This document shows positions 15,043 through 24,478 of a stretch of DNA of 35,790 nucleotides, piece after piece. This stretch comes from JAXHTH01 sp034211115 (lineage in GTDB: Bacteria; Planctomycetota; Phycisphaerae; Phycisphaerales; SM1A02), in contig JAXHTH010000337.1 in NCBI GenBank assembly GCA_034211115.1, forward strand, positions 1 to 35,790, given 5' to 3'. Position numbers and translations under genes: made by a program. Every line of letters starts with the position of its first letter. The stretch's first letter is position 1. A model generated the notes under the pieces. The model saw only the letters and a program-made list of their open reading frames with translations, was not told the DNA's origin and did no database searches.

Positions 15043-16348
15043 TTGGCCGCAGCAGGCGCCGCGTCCACGCAAGAAGCTGGACGGCGAGGATAAAGACGAT
15101 CGCCCCGCCCGCCTGATGGGCGGTGGCCAGCCACACCTCCGGCCGGTTCGGCCCCTCGCGCCGTACGAGGATCGCGATCAGCGCCGCCAGCCCCAGCAGA
15201 AGCTGGATCGAGACGACGGCGATCAGCGCGACGCCCAGGCGTTTCAGGACCGTCCGATGGGGGTACTTGACCCACGCGCGCAGGCCGCCGGCATAGGCGA
15301 GCATCGCGACCACCGCGGCGAGGGCGATGTGCACCAGCCCCGGCCAAGGCAGGCGATCCGACTCCGTGAACAGATGCCGATACAGCGCGCCGAACACAAG
15401 CTGCACGAGGGCCAGCGCCACCAGCACCGTCAACAGCGTTCCCTCGATCCCGGCCGAAGCGGTCGGCTCCGCCCGCGCCTCGCGCCATCGTCGCGTGGTA
15501 AACGCCCACAGCAGCAGGACGACGACGAGAAACACCTGGCCGAACACGCCGTGGATGATCGCCAGCGTCAGGCTCGGCTCGGTGTCCGGCTGCTCGGCCA
15601 GCGTGGGCGAGCCGGTCACGCGCAGGCCGCCCATGATCCCCTGCCCGATGACCATGAGCACCGCGAGCAGCGCCAGCCATCTTAGCCACGCCCGATCGTC
15701 GCTGCGCCACAGGACGATGGCGAGGATGATCGTCGTCAGCCCCACGAGCGAGCCGTACAGGCGATGGGCGTGCTCGTAGTAGATCCCGCCCGTCATGCGC
15801 GACATGGGATAGAGGAACATGTTCATGCCAAAGCTGTTGGGCCAGTCGGGGACGGCCAGTCCTTCTTCCCAGCTCGTGACGAGCCCGCCGGCGACGACCA
15901 CGAGCAGCGTCGCCGCCCCCGCCACGAGCACGAACCCGCTGCGCCACTCGTCGAACGTCAACGACCGGGCGCGGTTCAGGCTTCCGGCCAGCGCGCCGAG
16001 CGCCGCCAGCGCGGCGCCGAGGACGATGGACCCCGGCACCCACACCAGGGCGGCCGGGGCGACCTGTTCCGATTCCGGGTCAAAGAGAAGCGACCCGAGA
16101 ATGAGCAGGTTGAGGACGGCGGCGACGCATCCGGCCAGCGCGCCGCCTTTCCAGCCCGCGCGGGTGTGCCGGCCGACGACGATCCCCGCCGCGAAGAGGC
16201 AGGCGAGCATCAGGGTGAGGACGAGCGGCGCGGGAACCACCGCGGGCGGGATGCGGCAGACATAGCCGACAAACCACATCGCCACCGTGGCGCCGAAGCC
16301 CGCGGTGAGGATGTAGAGGCGCGTCTGCGGCCGCGCTTGGGCGGGCAT
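15029..16348 (-). CDS. ctaA: Heme A synthase CtaA with N-terminal membrane extension
   Basis: Oxidises heme O to heme A for the aa3-type oxidase at the inner membrane. The 439-residue protein has the CtaA/COX15 heme-ligand histidines in four helices: the EHAHR block (H193/H195), H266 in IIHGVFGQ, H340 in LVHIALAA and H411 in TAHQAGGA. Most bacterial CtaA are about 300-360 residues. Here about 130 extra N-terminal residues add roughly four TM helices before the core. ATG 16348 has GGAG six bases upstream. It is divergent from ctaB across about 180 bp. Its last codons lie in the shared terminator hairpin. Confidence 0.93.
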   Translation of the reverse strand: MPAQARPQTRLYILTAGFGATVAMWFVGYVCRIPPAVVPAPLVLTLMLACLFAAGIVVGRHTRAGWKGGALAGCVAAVLNLLILGSLLFDPESEQVAPAALVWVPGSIVLGAALAALGALAGSLNRARSLTFDEWRSGFVLVAGAATLLVVVAGGLVTSWEEGLAVPDWPNSFGMNMFLYPMSRMTGGIYYEHAHRLYGSLVGLTTIILAIVLWRSDDRAWLRWLALLAVLMVIGQGIMGGLRVTGSPTLAEQPDTEPSLTLAIIHGVFGQVFLVVVLLLWAFTTRRWREARAEPTASAGIEGTLLTVLVALALVQLVFGALYRHLFTESDRLPWPGLVHIALAAVVAMLAYAGGLRAWVKYPHRTVLKRLGVALIAVVSIQLLLGLAALIAILVRREGPNRPEVWLATAHQAGGAIVFILAVQLLAWTRRLLRPTKRG

Positions 16349-16412
16349 CGACCACTCCTTTCCAAACCCTGCGAACGGTCCGCGCGGTGCATGGATCGCA
16401 GCGCAGGAGACG

Positions 16413-16418
16413 TATAGT
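16413..16418 (+). promoter_or_regulatory. -10-like box in the ctaA/ctaB divergent region
   Basis: TATAGT, inside the AT-rich word CGTATAGTAT, stands out in an otherwise GC-rich intergenic region between the divergent heme-synthesis genes. No good -35 is visible at 16-18 bp, so this is a weak promoter call for ctaB. Confidence 0.25.
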
Positions 16419-16528
16419 ATGGGTTCCCCGCGCCGAAGCCCACCGATGGCGCCGGCGTTGGCAACCGGCGCCGCGCGGGGGACGACAACGCCGAGCCGCC
16501 GGTCCGGAATCCCTGTACCATCCGACTC

Positions 16529-17527
16529 ATGCCCGATCCCGCCCCCGCCGCCGAGTCTGTCGTCGCCGCTCCGGAGGCCGCGGCGTGGCGGCGCGGGCTG
16601 AGGCAATACGCACAGCTCACCAAGGCGCGACTCAGCGCGCTGGTGCTGATGACGACCGCGGTGGGCTTCGCCCTCGCCGGAACATCGACAACCGGCACCG
16701 ACTGGTGGTGTTTCTTCGCCACGATCGTCGGCACCGCCCTCGCGGCCGGGGCGGCCAACACGCTCAACCAGGTGCTTGAAATCCGCCTCGATGCGATGAT
16801 GGATCGCACCCGCCGGCGCCCGCTGCCAACGGGCGAATTGAGCCTGCGTCACGCATGGATTCTGGCGATCGTTCTCGCGCTTGCCGGGCTCGCAATGCTG
16901 TTTCTGTTCGCCAACGCGCTGGCGGCGATGCTGGCGCTGCTGACGATTCTCATCTACGCCGCGCTGTATACGCCGCTGAAGCGATGGAGCCCGCTGAACA
17001 CGCTCGTGGGCGCCGTGTGCGGGGCGATCCCGCCCATGATCGGCTGGGCCGGCGCACGCGGCTCGCTGGACGCCGGGGCGTGGGTGCTCGGCGCCCTGCT
17101 CTTCGTCTGGCAGATCCCCCACTTTCTCGCGCTCGCGTGGGTGTACCGCGGCGAGTATGCCCGCGCGCGGTTCGCCATGCTGCCGGTCGTCGATCCGGAC
17201 GGAACGCTGACCGGCCGCATCGTACTGCTCACGAGCCTGATGCTCGTGCCGCTGACGCTGACGGCGACGCTGCTGGGCCTCGCCGGCTGGATCTACACCC
17301 TCGGCGCACTGGTCCTGAGCCTCTGGCTTCTGTCGCGCGGCGTACGGCTGCTGGCGCAGCGGACGGACGCCAACGCGCGAGGCGTGTTCATCGCGAGCAT
17401 CATTTATCTCGCGCTCGTGCTGGCGCTGATGGTCATCGATCGGGGGCCGATCGGGTCGCCGGCGATGCCGCACTACGCGGCGGGGCCGGTGACGGACCTG
17501 CCCGCGACGGTCCTCCCGGCCGATTGA
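16529..17527 (+). CDS. ctaB: Protoheme IX farnesyltransferase (heme O synthase) CtaB
   Basis: Transfers a farnesyl group to heme B to make heme O, the substrate of CtaA. The 332-residue UbiA-family protein has the Asp-rich polyprenyl-Mg site NQVLEIRLDAMMDRTRRRPL (about residues 78-97), the YTPLKRWSPLNTLVGAVCGA block that defines CtaB, and WQIPHFLALAW with its second acidic loop. About nine TM helices. The first 20 residues are Ala/Pro-rich. The cox operon it serves begins 1.8 kb to the right and runs toward it, so enzyme and client complex are genomically linked. Confidence 0.96.
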   Translation: MPDPAPAAESVVAAPEAAAWRRGLRQYAQLTKARLSALVLMTTAVGFALAGTSTTGTDWWCFFATIVGTALAAGAANTLNQVLEIRLDAMMDRTRRRPLPTGELSLRHAWILAIVLALAGLAMLFLFANALAAMLALLTILIYAALYTPLKRWSPLNTLVGAVCGAIPPMIGWAGARGSLDAGAWVLGALLFVWQIPHFLALAWVYRGEYARARFAMLPVVDPDGTLTGRIVLLTSLMLVPLTLTATLLGLAGWIYTLGALVLSLWLLSRGVRLLAQRTDANARGVFIASIIYLALVLALMVIDRGPIGSPAMPHYAAGPVTDLPATVLPAD

Positions 17528-17650
17528 GAAACCTCCGAGATCGACGTGCATCTCCCCGCGGCTGATGCAGTACCCTGATAGGGTGGTCGCCGACGATCGC
17601 GGCGTCGATCCCAGGCGCCATGCTCTGCAAGGTCAAAGAGGAGGCCGATG

Positions 17651-19291
17651 ATGAAGATGACAGCCTTTCGTTCGATGTTGTTGACTGCGGCAGCGCTGAT
17701 CGCGGTGACGGGTTCGCTCCATGCCGCGCCCGGCGATGTGAAGGCGAGCTTCGATGCCCCGTGCCGATATCCCTCCGGCCTCGCCACCGACGGACGGCAC
17801 TTCTATGTCGCCGACTGGCGCGAGGCGGTGATTCACCAGGTCCGCTGCGATGACGGCGAGCTGGTTCGCTCGTTTGTCGCGCCCACGCTCATGCCGCACG
17901 GGCTGACCTGGGCCGACGGGCTGCTCTACGTCTGCGACGATCACACCGGCTGGGTCTACGCCTTCGACCCGGCGAGCGGGATCGTCGAGAACAGCTTCCA
18001 GGCGCCGCAGCGCAGCGCGACCGGGCTCGCCTGGGCCGACGGGACGCTGTTCATTCTCGCCCGCGGCCGCATCTACCGCGTCCTGCCCGAGGACGGGACG
18101 ATTCTCAAGTCGTATCCCGCCCCGGAGCGGACGTGTGAATGCCTCGCCTTCGACGGCACGTATCTCTGGGCCTCCGATCGCGTCGCCGACGAGCTGTACA
18201 TGCTCGATCCTGACGATGGAAAGGTGATCGGCCTTCTCGCCTCGCCCGAACCGTATCCGGCCGGGATCGCCTGGCTGGATGGTCATCTCTGGAACGTCGA
18301 CTTCCAGACGCGGATGATCTACCAGCTCTCCATCACCGACGACCAGCCGTACACCTTGTCGGACACGCGGCGCGCGCGGGTCGAGTATCTCTGGTCGCTA
18401 AACAACTACGGTCCCGGCGATGTCACGGACCTCGCCGTCAACATCGCCCTCCCGATGGAACTGCCGGCCCAGAAGCTGCTCTCGGAGCTCGACTATTCGA
18501 GGCATCCGGACGCGATCGAGGCCGATCAATGGCAGCAGCAATGCGCGCTGTTCCGTTTCGACCGCGTCGAGGCGGGGACGAAGGCCATCGTCAGCTACGC
18601 CGTCGAGGCCGAGGTCTCCGCCATCCGGTACCTGATCATCCCCGATGACTCGGAGACGCTGGCGGACATTCCCGAATCGATCCGCCGGCAATACACGGGC
18701 GACGGGTCGCGCTACCGCATCGGCACGCCGTACATCCGTGAGCTGGTGAACAAGATCGTGGGCGAGGAGACGAACCCGTACTGGATCGCGCGGAAGATCT
18801 ACGACTACGTGATCGATCACCTCGAGTACGAGATGGTGGGAGGCTGGGACGTGCCGGAGGTGGTGCTCAAGCGCGGCAGCGGATCGTGCTCGGAATACAC
18901 CTTCTCCTTCGTCGCCCTCTGCCGGGCCGCGGGCCTGCCGGCGCGGTACCAGGGCAGCATCGTCGTGCGGGGTGATGATGCCAGCATCGACGAGGCCTTC
19001 CACCGCTGGGCCCAGGTCTACCTGCCCCGCTACGGCTGGGTGCCCGTGGACGCCAACGCGGGCGACAAGCCCTCCCCCGCCGATCAGTGCCGCGGGTTTG
19101 GAGGCCTGAGCAACCGCTTCCTCATCACCACCCAGAGCGGCGGCGATTCGGAGTACCTTCGCTGGGGATACAACTCCCACAGCACGCACCGGTCGACCGG
19201 CTACTGCAAGATCGAGGAGGCCAACTTCGGCTTCTGGGAGCCGCTGGAGGAAGAGGCTGAAGAGGCTGAAGAGGACGATAAAGCGCCCTGA
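17651..19291 (+). CDS. Secreted transglutaminase-like protein with propeller-like N-domain
   Basis: An exported two-domain protein of about 546 residues. A signal peptide (to about residue 26) precedes at least four propeller-like repeats of the form G(L/I)xW-DG-LY-xD-x-YxxDP-xG between residues 40 and 230. A linker beta region follows, then a transglutaminase/papain-fold domain (about 365-475). The triad is complete: Cys414 in GSGSCSEYT, His452 in FHRWAQVYLP and Asp468 in VPVDANAG (numbering from ATG 17648). The tail is a Glu/Ala run. ATG 17651 is preferred to 17648 because AGAGGAGG then lies six bases upstream. It is probably a periplasmic protease or crosslinking enzyme; its placement beside cox genes may be chance. 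Confidence 0.85.
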   Translation: MKMTAFRSMLLTAAALIAVTGSLHAAPGDVKASFDAPCRYPSGLATDGRHFYVADWREAVIHQVRCDDGELVRSFVAPTLMPHGLTWADGLLYVCDDHTGWVYAFDPASGIVENSFQAPQRSATGLAWADGTLFILARGRIYRVLPEDGTILKSYPAPERTCECLAFDGTYLWASDRVADELYMLDPDDGKVIGLLASPEPYPAGIAWLDGHLWNVDFQTRMIYQLSITDDQPYTLSDTRRARVEYLWSLNNYGPGDVTDLAVNIALPMELPAQKLLSELDYSRHPDAIEADQWQQQCALFRFDRVEAGTKAIVSYAVEAEVSAIRYLIIPDDSETLADIPESIRRQYTGDGSRYRIGTPYIRELVNKIVGEETNPYWIARKIYDYVIDHLEYEMVGGWDVPEVVLKRGSGSCSEYTFSFVALCRAAGLPARYQGSIVVRGDDASIDEAFHRWAQVYLPRYGWVPVDANAGDKPSPADQCRGFGGLSNRFLITTQSGGDSEYLRWGYNSHSTHRSTGYCKIEEANFGFWEPLEEEAEEAEEDDKAP

Positions 19292-19307
19292 CGAGGCGAC
19301 TTGATCG

Positions 19308-19931
19308 CTACATCCCGATCAACAGCACGATGAAGATGATCAGCCAGACCACGTCGAGGAAGTGCCAGTACCAGCTCGTGAACTGCACGCCCGCATAGTC
19401 CCGGGCCGAGTAGCGCCCCCGGGCGGCGCCGATCGTCGTGCGGAAGAGGGCGAGCAGCCCCCCGATCACGTGCAGCCCGTGCAGGCCGCTGAGCACGTAG
19501 AAGCCGGTGAGGGCGAGGCGGAACTCGCCGGACGTCGCCCAGCGGTCGGCCACGGCTTCGCCCCACGCGATCCAGCACCAGACCTGGATCGCCAGGAACG
19601 CCAGGCCCAGGGCGGTGGTCGCGATGAGCCCGTTGCGGAGCGGTCTGGCCTGGCCGGTGCGGATCGACGCCAGCGACCATTGCATCGTCCCGCTGCTGAC
19701 GATGAGCACGACCGTGCTCGCCCACAGCGCCTGGGGCAGCGCGGGCAGGTCCGTCGGCCACAGCCCGTCGCGCGCAAGCTGCACGCGGACCACGAGCAGC
19801 ACGATGAGCGTGGCGATGAACAGCACGCCGATGGAGATGAGAAACAGGACCATCCCGAAGCGACCCGCGCTGTGGCGGGCGGCGGCGTCGGCGAACGGCG
19901 ACTTGATCGCGCTGTCGGCGAAAAGCGGCAT
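19308..19931 (-). CDS. coxC: Cytochrome c oxidase subunit III
   Basis: A 207-residue membrane protein with about five TM helices, the short form of subunit III. Signatures are FYVLSGLHGLHVIGGL (about residues 145-160) and the C-terminal WYWHFLDVVWLIIFIVLL. Subunit III stabilises subunit I and its proton-uptake path. Its ATG shares the A of the upstream coxIV stop (TAATG), so translation is probably coupled. It is the last gene of the operon, and its stop lies 16 bp from the stop of the convergent transglutaminase gene, with no obvious terminator between them. Confidence 0.94.
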   Translation of the reverse strand: MPLFADSAIKSPFADAAARHSAGRFGMVLFLISIGVLFIATLIVLLVVRVQLARDGLWPTDLPALPQALWASTVVLIVSSGTMQWSLASIRTGQARPLRNGLIATTALGLAFLAIQVWCWIAWGEAVADRWATSGEFRLALTGFYVLSGLHGLHVIGGLLALFRTTIGAARGRYSARDYAGVQFTSWYWHFLDVVWLIIFIVLLIGM

Positions 19932-20323
19932 TACGGCTGCACTTCCTGAAGCGTGTCCCGCACCGCCGGCGCGTCGCCCCGGTGCAGATCCTCCTGGTAT
20001 TCGGATGTATCCACCATCGCCAGGGCGATGAGCAGCGTCACGAACGCCAGCGAGCCGACGAAGACGATCCCGTTGAACGGCCGGTCCCAGCGCAGGTGCA
20101 TGAAGATGAGGGCGACGACGGAACCCTTGAGGGCGGCGATGCCGAGGGCGACCCAGATGTTCGCCGGCCCCCAGTCCCGACCCGCGGCCCAGACGGTGAC
20201 CCAGGTCAGGAACAGGAGCACGATGCCGGTGGCGACGAGGGTCGGGATGGACACGATGTGTCCCTCGCCGTGGTCGGCGTGCTCGTGCGTCGTCTCGGTG
20301 GTCGATTCGGCGGCGTCGGTCAT
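19931..20323 (-). CDS. coxD: Cytochrome c oxidase subunit IV (prokaryotic type)
   Basis: A 130-residue protein with a His/Glu-rich N-terminus and three TM helices. LKGSVVALIFMHLRWDRPFN is the characteristic block of the prokaryotic subunit IV family, which helps assemble or stabilise the oxidase. A longer reading to 20407 runs through coxA and is not needed. ATG 20323 has no Shine-Dalgarno but overlaps the TGA of the preceding 18-codon mini-ORF (ATGA), so translation probably depends on reinitiation. Confidence 0.88.
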   Translation of the reverse strand: MTDAAESTTETTHEHADHGEGHIVSIPTLVATGIVLLFLTWVTVWAAGRDWGPANIWVALGIAALKGSVVALIFMHLRWDRPFNGIVFVGSLAFVTLLIALAMVDTSEYQEDLHRGDAPAVRDTLQEVQP

Positions 20324-20375
20324 GCCGGGGCGTGCTCGGTCAGGCGTGCGTCGAAAAGGGCCGGGGGCTGCGCCA

Positions 20376-20376
<1 letters not shown>
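20320..20376 (-). CDS. 18-codon mini-ORF coupling coxA to coxIV
   Basis: An 18-residue reading frame (MAQPPALFDARLTEHAPA) fills the gap between coxA and coxIV. Its ATG shares the last A of the coxA TAA stop (TAATG) and is preceded by GGGGAGG eight bases upstream. Its TGA overlaps the coxIV ATG (ATGA). It is hydrophilic, with no TM or known motif. The best reading is a translational coupling device that carries ribosomes from coxA to coxIV; a functional micropeptide is possible but unsupported. Confidence 0.55.
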
Positions 20377-22085
<1,709 letters not shown>

Positions 22086-22106
22086 GGCGGTGATCCGCTC
22101 TCTGCT

Positions 22107-23141
22107 CTACTCGATGGGGTTTCCGGATTCGTCGACGACCTCATCCAGCTTGCGGATGAACTCGATGAGCGCCCGCACCTCGCGCTCCTTGAGCTGTCCC
22201 TGGAAGGTGGGCATCACGTTCGGGTAATTCATCACGATCTGCGAGGCGGGATTGATGATCGAGTTGCGAACGTAGTTCTCGTCCACGGTGACTTCCGAGC
22301 CGTCGTCGAGGACGCGCTGCTGCCCCCAGAGCCGATGCGTCTCCCGGAAGGACGGCCCCTGGAGGCGTGAGCCGTCCAGCGTGTGGCAGGACTGGCATCG
22401 GGGATAGAGCCGCAGCCCGGCCCGGGCGAGGTCCTCGTCGGCGTAGTCGTCGATCCAGTTCGCCTTCTGCGTGATGATGTCCTCGAACTGATCGGCGGGG
22501 ACGACCTCGATGATCCCCGTCATCTGCGAGTGCTGGGCGCCGCAGTACTCGGCGCAGAAAAGCTGGTACTGACCCGGCTCGGGGGCCTCGAACCACAGGT
22601 ACGTGTACCGACCCGGCACCACGTCCTTCTTCAGTCGGAAGTCGGGGATGTAGAAGGAGTGAATCACGTCGGTGGAGGTCATCTTGAGCTTGACCGGCCG
22701 GCCCGCGGGGACGGTGAGCCGATCCGACTGCACGGCGCCGTTGGCGTGCTCGAAGCTCCAGAACCACCGCTGGCCGGTGACCCAGACCTCGTAGGCGTTG
22801 AGCGGTTCCTGGACCATGCCCACGTAGCCGCGGAGCCCGACGTAGAAGATGATGATGACGAGGATGAGGGGGATGATGGTCCAGGTGACCTCCAGGACGG
22901 TGTTATGCGACGCCGACGGCTGCCGCTCCTGTCCCTCGCGCCGCCGGTACTTGATGACGAACAGCACCATCAGCGCCACGATGAGGACGAAGAAGAAGAC
23001 GCTGATCCAGAGGATGAAGAAGAAGATGTCATCAACGACGTCGGCGATCGGCGACGCCTGACGGGGCATCCAGAACCCACCGCCCACGGGCCCCTCGGCC
23101 GCGGTGGCGAGCAGGTTCGGGATGGACGGCAGGAACGTCAT
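22107..23141 (-). CDS. coxB: Cytochrome c oxidase subunit II with fused cytochrome c domain
   Basis: Electron-entry subunit of a caa3-type oxidase. The 344-residue protein has two N-terminal TM helices (about 38-63 and 86-104), then the cupredoxin domain with all CuA ligands: H161, C196, E198 (backbone), C200, H204 and M207. A C-terminal cytochrome c domain carries C249-x2-C252-H253 with a Met ligand near NVMPTFQG. The fused heme domain would take electrons from ActE or ActA. The ATG overlaps the sco stop (ATGA). Confidence 0.96.
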   Translation of the reverse strand: MTFLPSIPNLLATAAEGPVGGGFWMPRQASPIADVVDDIFFFILWISVFFFVLIVALMVLFVIKYRRREGQERQPSASHNTVLEVTWTIIPLILVIIIFYVGLRGYVGMVQEPLNAYEVWVTGQRWFWSFEHANGAVQSDRLTVPAGRPVKLKMTSTDVIHSFYIPDFRLKKDVVPGRYTYLWFEAPEPGQYQLFCAEYCGAQHSQMTGIIEVVPADQFEDIITQKANWIDDYADEDLARAGLRLYPRCQSCHTLDGSRLQGPSFRETHRLWGQQRVLDDGSEVTVDENYVRNSIINPASQIVMNYPNVMPTFQGQLKEREVRALIEFIRKLDEVVDESGNPIE

Positions 23142-24010
23142 GACTCCATCGCCCCCGCGACGGCGGGCGCCGGCTCATGCTTCGGACCGCGACGCCAGAG
23201 CACCAGGAGCACGACCCCGATCGCCAGCATGGTGAGCAACCCCACCAGGCGCATGAGCTTCATCGCCGAGAAGGCGTAGCTGCCCGCCTCCGGATCGTAG
23301 TGATAGCACATCATGAGCATGAACCTGTCGACGGGCGAGCCGATCGAGCCTTCCGAGGCCTCGACCAGCGCCAGCCGCACCGCCTTCGGGTCGAACATCA
23401 CGTCGTTCATGTACCGGGAGACCTTCCCCCCGGGGGTGATGAACATGATGCTCGCGGCGTGGGCGTACTCGCCCGTCTCCTCGACGTAGCGGTACTTGAA
23501 CCCGACCGCGGTGGCGAGCTTCTCGATGTTCGCCTGCTCGCCGGTGAGGAAGTGCCAGCCCTCGGCGGCGGTGGGACAGTCGTACTGCGTGAGGTAGCCC
23601 TTCTTCTTCATCGTGGCCAGTTCCGGCCCCTCCTCGGGGTTGATGGAGACGGTGACGATGTCGAAGTCCTCGCCCGCGGCCCAGTCGATCTCGTTCAGCG
23701 CGTCCACCATGCCGTTGAGCGTCAGCGTGCACAGCATCGGGCAGCGGTAGTAATTCAGGGTCAGGATGACGGGCCGGCCGGGCCGGAAGTAGTCGGCGAG
23801 CGCGACCGACTTCCCCGACTCGTCCACGAAGGACAGATCGAGCGGGATCTCGTTGCCCGTGCGATCGATGATCGTCACGTCCTCCAGCGCCTCGGGCGTG
23901 TCCTCGGTCAACAAGGGGGCCTGCGCGGCGACCGGGGCGACCCATCCCGGCAGGGCCGGCAGGACCAGGGCGGCGATCAGCGCTCGGTTGATGCCCGTCG
24001 CGGCGATCAT
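23138..24010 (-). CDS. sco1: SCO1/SenC-family copper chaperone
   Basis: Thioredoxin-fold protein that delivers copper to, or reduces, the CuA site of CoxB. The 290-residue product has an N-terminal signal peptide (about residues 1-30), the copper-binding C90-x3-C94 in RCPMLC, and the third ligand H184 in EYAHAASIMF. Unlike classical SCO proteins, anchored at the N-terminus, it carries a C-terminal TM helix (about 255-275) with a cytosolic basic end. It overlaps both neighbours by 4 bp. Position between act and cox genes is common in such operons. Confidence 0.92.
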   Translation of the reverse strand: MIAATGINRALIAALVLPALPGWVAPVAAQAPLLTEDTPEALEDVTIIDRTGNEIPLDLSFVDESGKSVALADYFRPGRPVILTLNYYRCPMLCTLTLNGMVDALNEIDWAAGEDFDIVTVSINPEEGPELATMKKKGYLTQYDCPTAAEGWHFLTGEQANIEKLATAVGFKYRYVEETGEYAHAASIMFITPGGKVSRYMNDVMFDPKAVRLALVEASEGSIGSPVDRFMLMMCYHYDPEAGSYAFSAMKLMRLVGLLTMLAIGVVLLVLWRRGPKHEPAPAVAGAMES

Positions 24011-24357
24011 GGTTTACCTCTTTCTGACGCGGTGTTCGTCTCCGCCGCCATCGCCTCCATCGCCTGCTCGATGGGGATGACCAGCGATCGTTCGCCCTCG
24101 CCGCTGTCCGGTCGGATCTCCCAGCGCGGCGGGTCGGTGAGCCGCGCCGTCTGGTCGCGGCGCAGCGCCTCCAGCTCCCGGTGCGCCTCGGCGCCGACCT
24201 TCTGCTCGAACTCCCGGGCGAGGGAGTTGTACATCAACGCCGCCGTCACCAGGATCGCCACCACGAGCAGCAGGACACCGATGAGACCGATCACCCAGGT
24301 CGGTCCGGCGGCGGGATCATCGCGATCCGTCAGGATGTGGCGGTCGACCTCACTCAT
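24007..24357 (-). CDS. Small single-TM protein of the ACIII-cox operon
   Basis: A 116-residue protein of unknown function. One strong TM helix (WVIGLIGVLLLVVAILVTAAL, about residues 21-41) is followed by a charged helical region (REFEQKVGAEAHRELEALRR) that could form a coiled coil, and a C-terminal tail. It begins the cox half of the operon after a 121-bp gap and overlaps sco by 4 bp. It may be an assembly or accessory subunit; no similarity to ActG could be established by eye. Confidence 0.75.
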   Translation of the reverse strand: MSEVDRHILTDRDDPAAGPTWVIGLIGVLLLVVAILVTAALMYNSLAREFEQKVGAEAHRELEALRRDQTARLTDPPRWEIRPDSGEGERSLVIPIEQAMEAMAAETNTASERGKP

Positions 24358-24436
24358 GCTCGAAGCCCGATGAATGCGGCGGGAGATACGTTGGCGGAGG
24401 ATTCACTCGACTAACCATTCCCTCGTCCGGCCTGTT

Positions 24437-24469
24437 CCGTTTCCGCCGCGTGTTGGGCGGATGAAACGG
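24437..24469 (-). promoter_or_regulatory. Intercistronic hairpin downstream of actF
   Basis: CCGTTTCCGCC pairs with GGCGGATGAAACGG (3-nt bulge), about 10 bp after the actF stop, in the only sizeable gap of the operon. No T tract follows on the minus strand. It could be an mRNA processing or stabilising element, or a leaky terminator that sets the act:cox ratio. Confidence 0.35.
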
Positions 24470-24478
24470 CCGGTCCGG

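Noticed and set aside
16349..17551. N-terminal extension of the ctaA frame to 840 codons
   Set aside because: The extension is antisense to ctaB, and ATG 16348 has its own Shine-Dalgarno.
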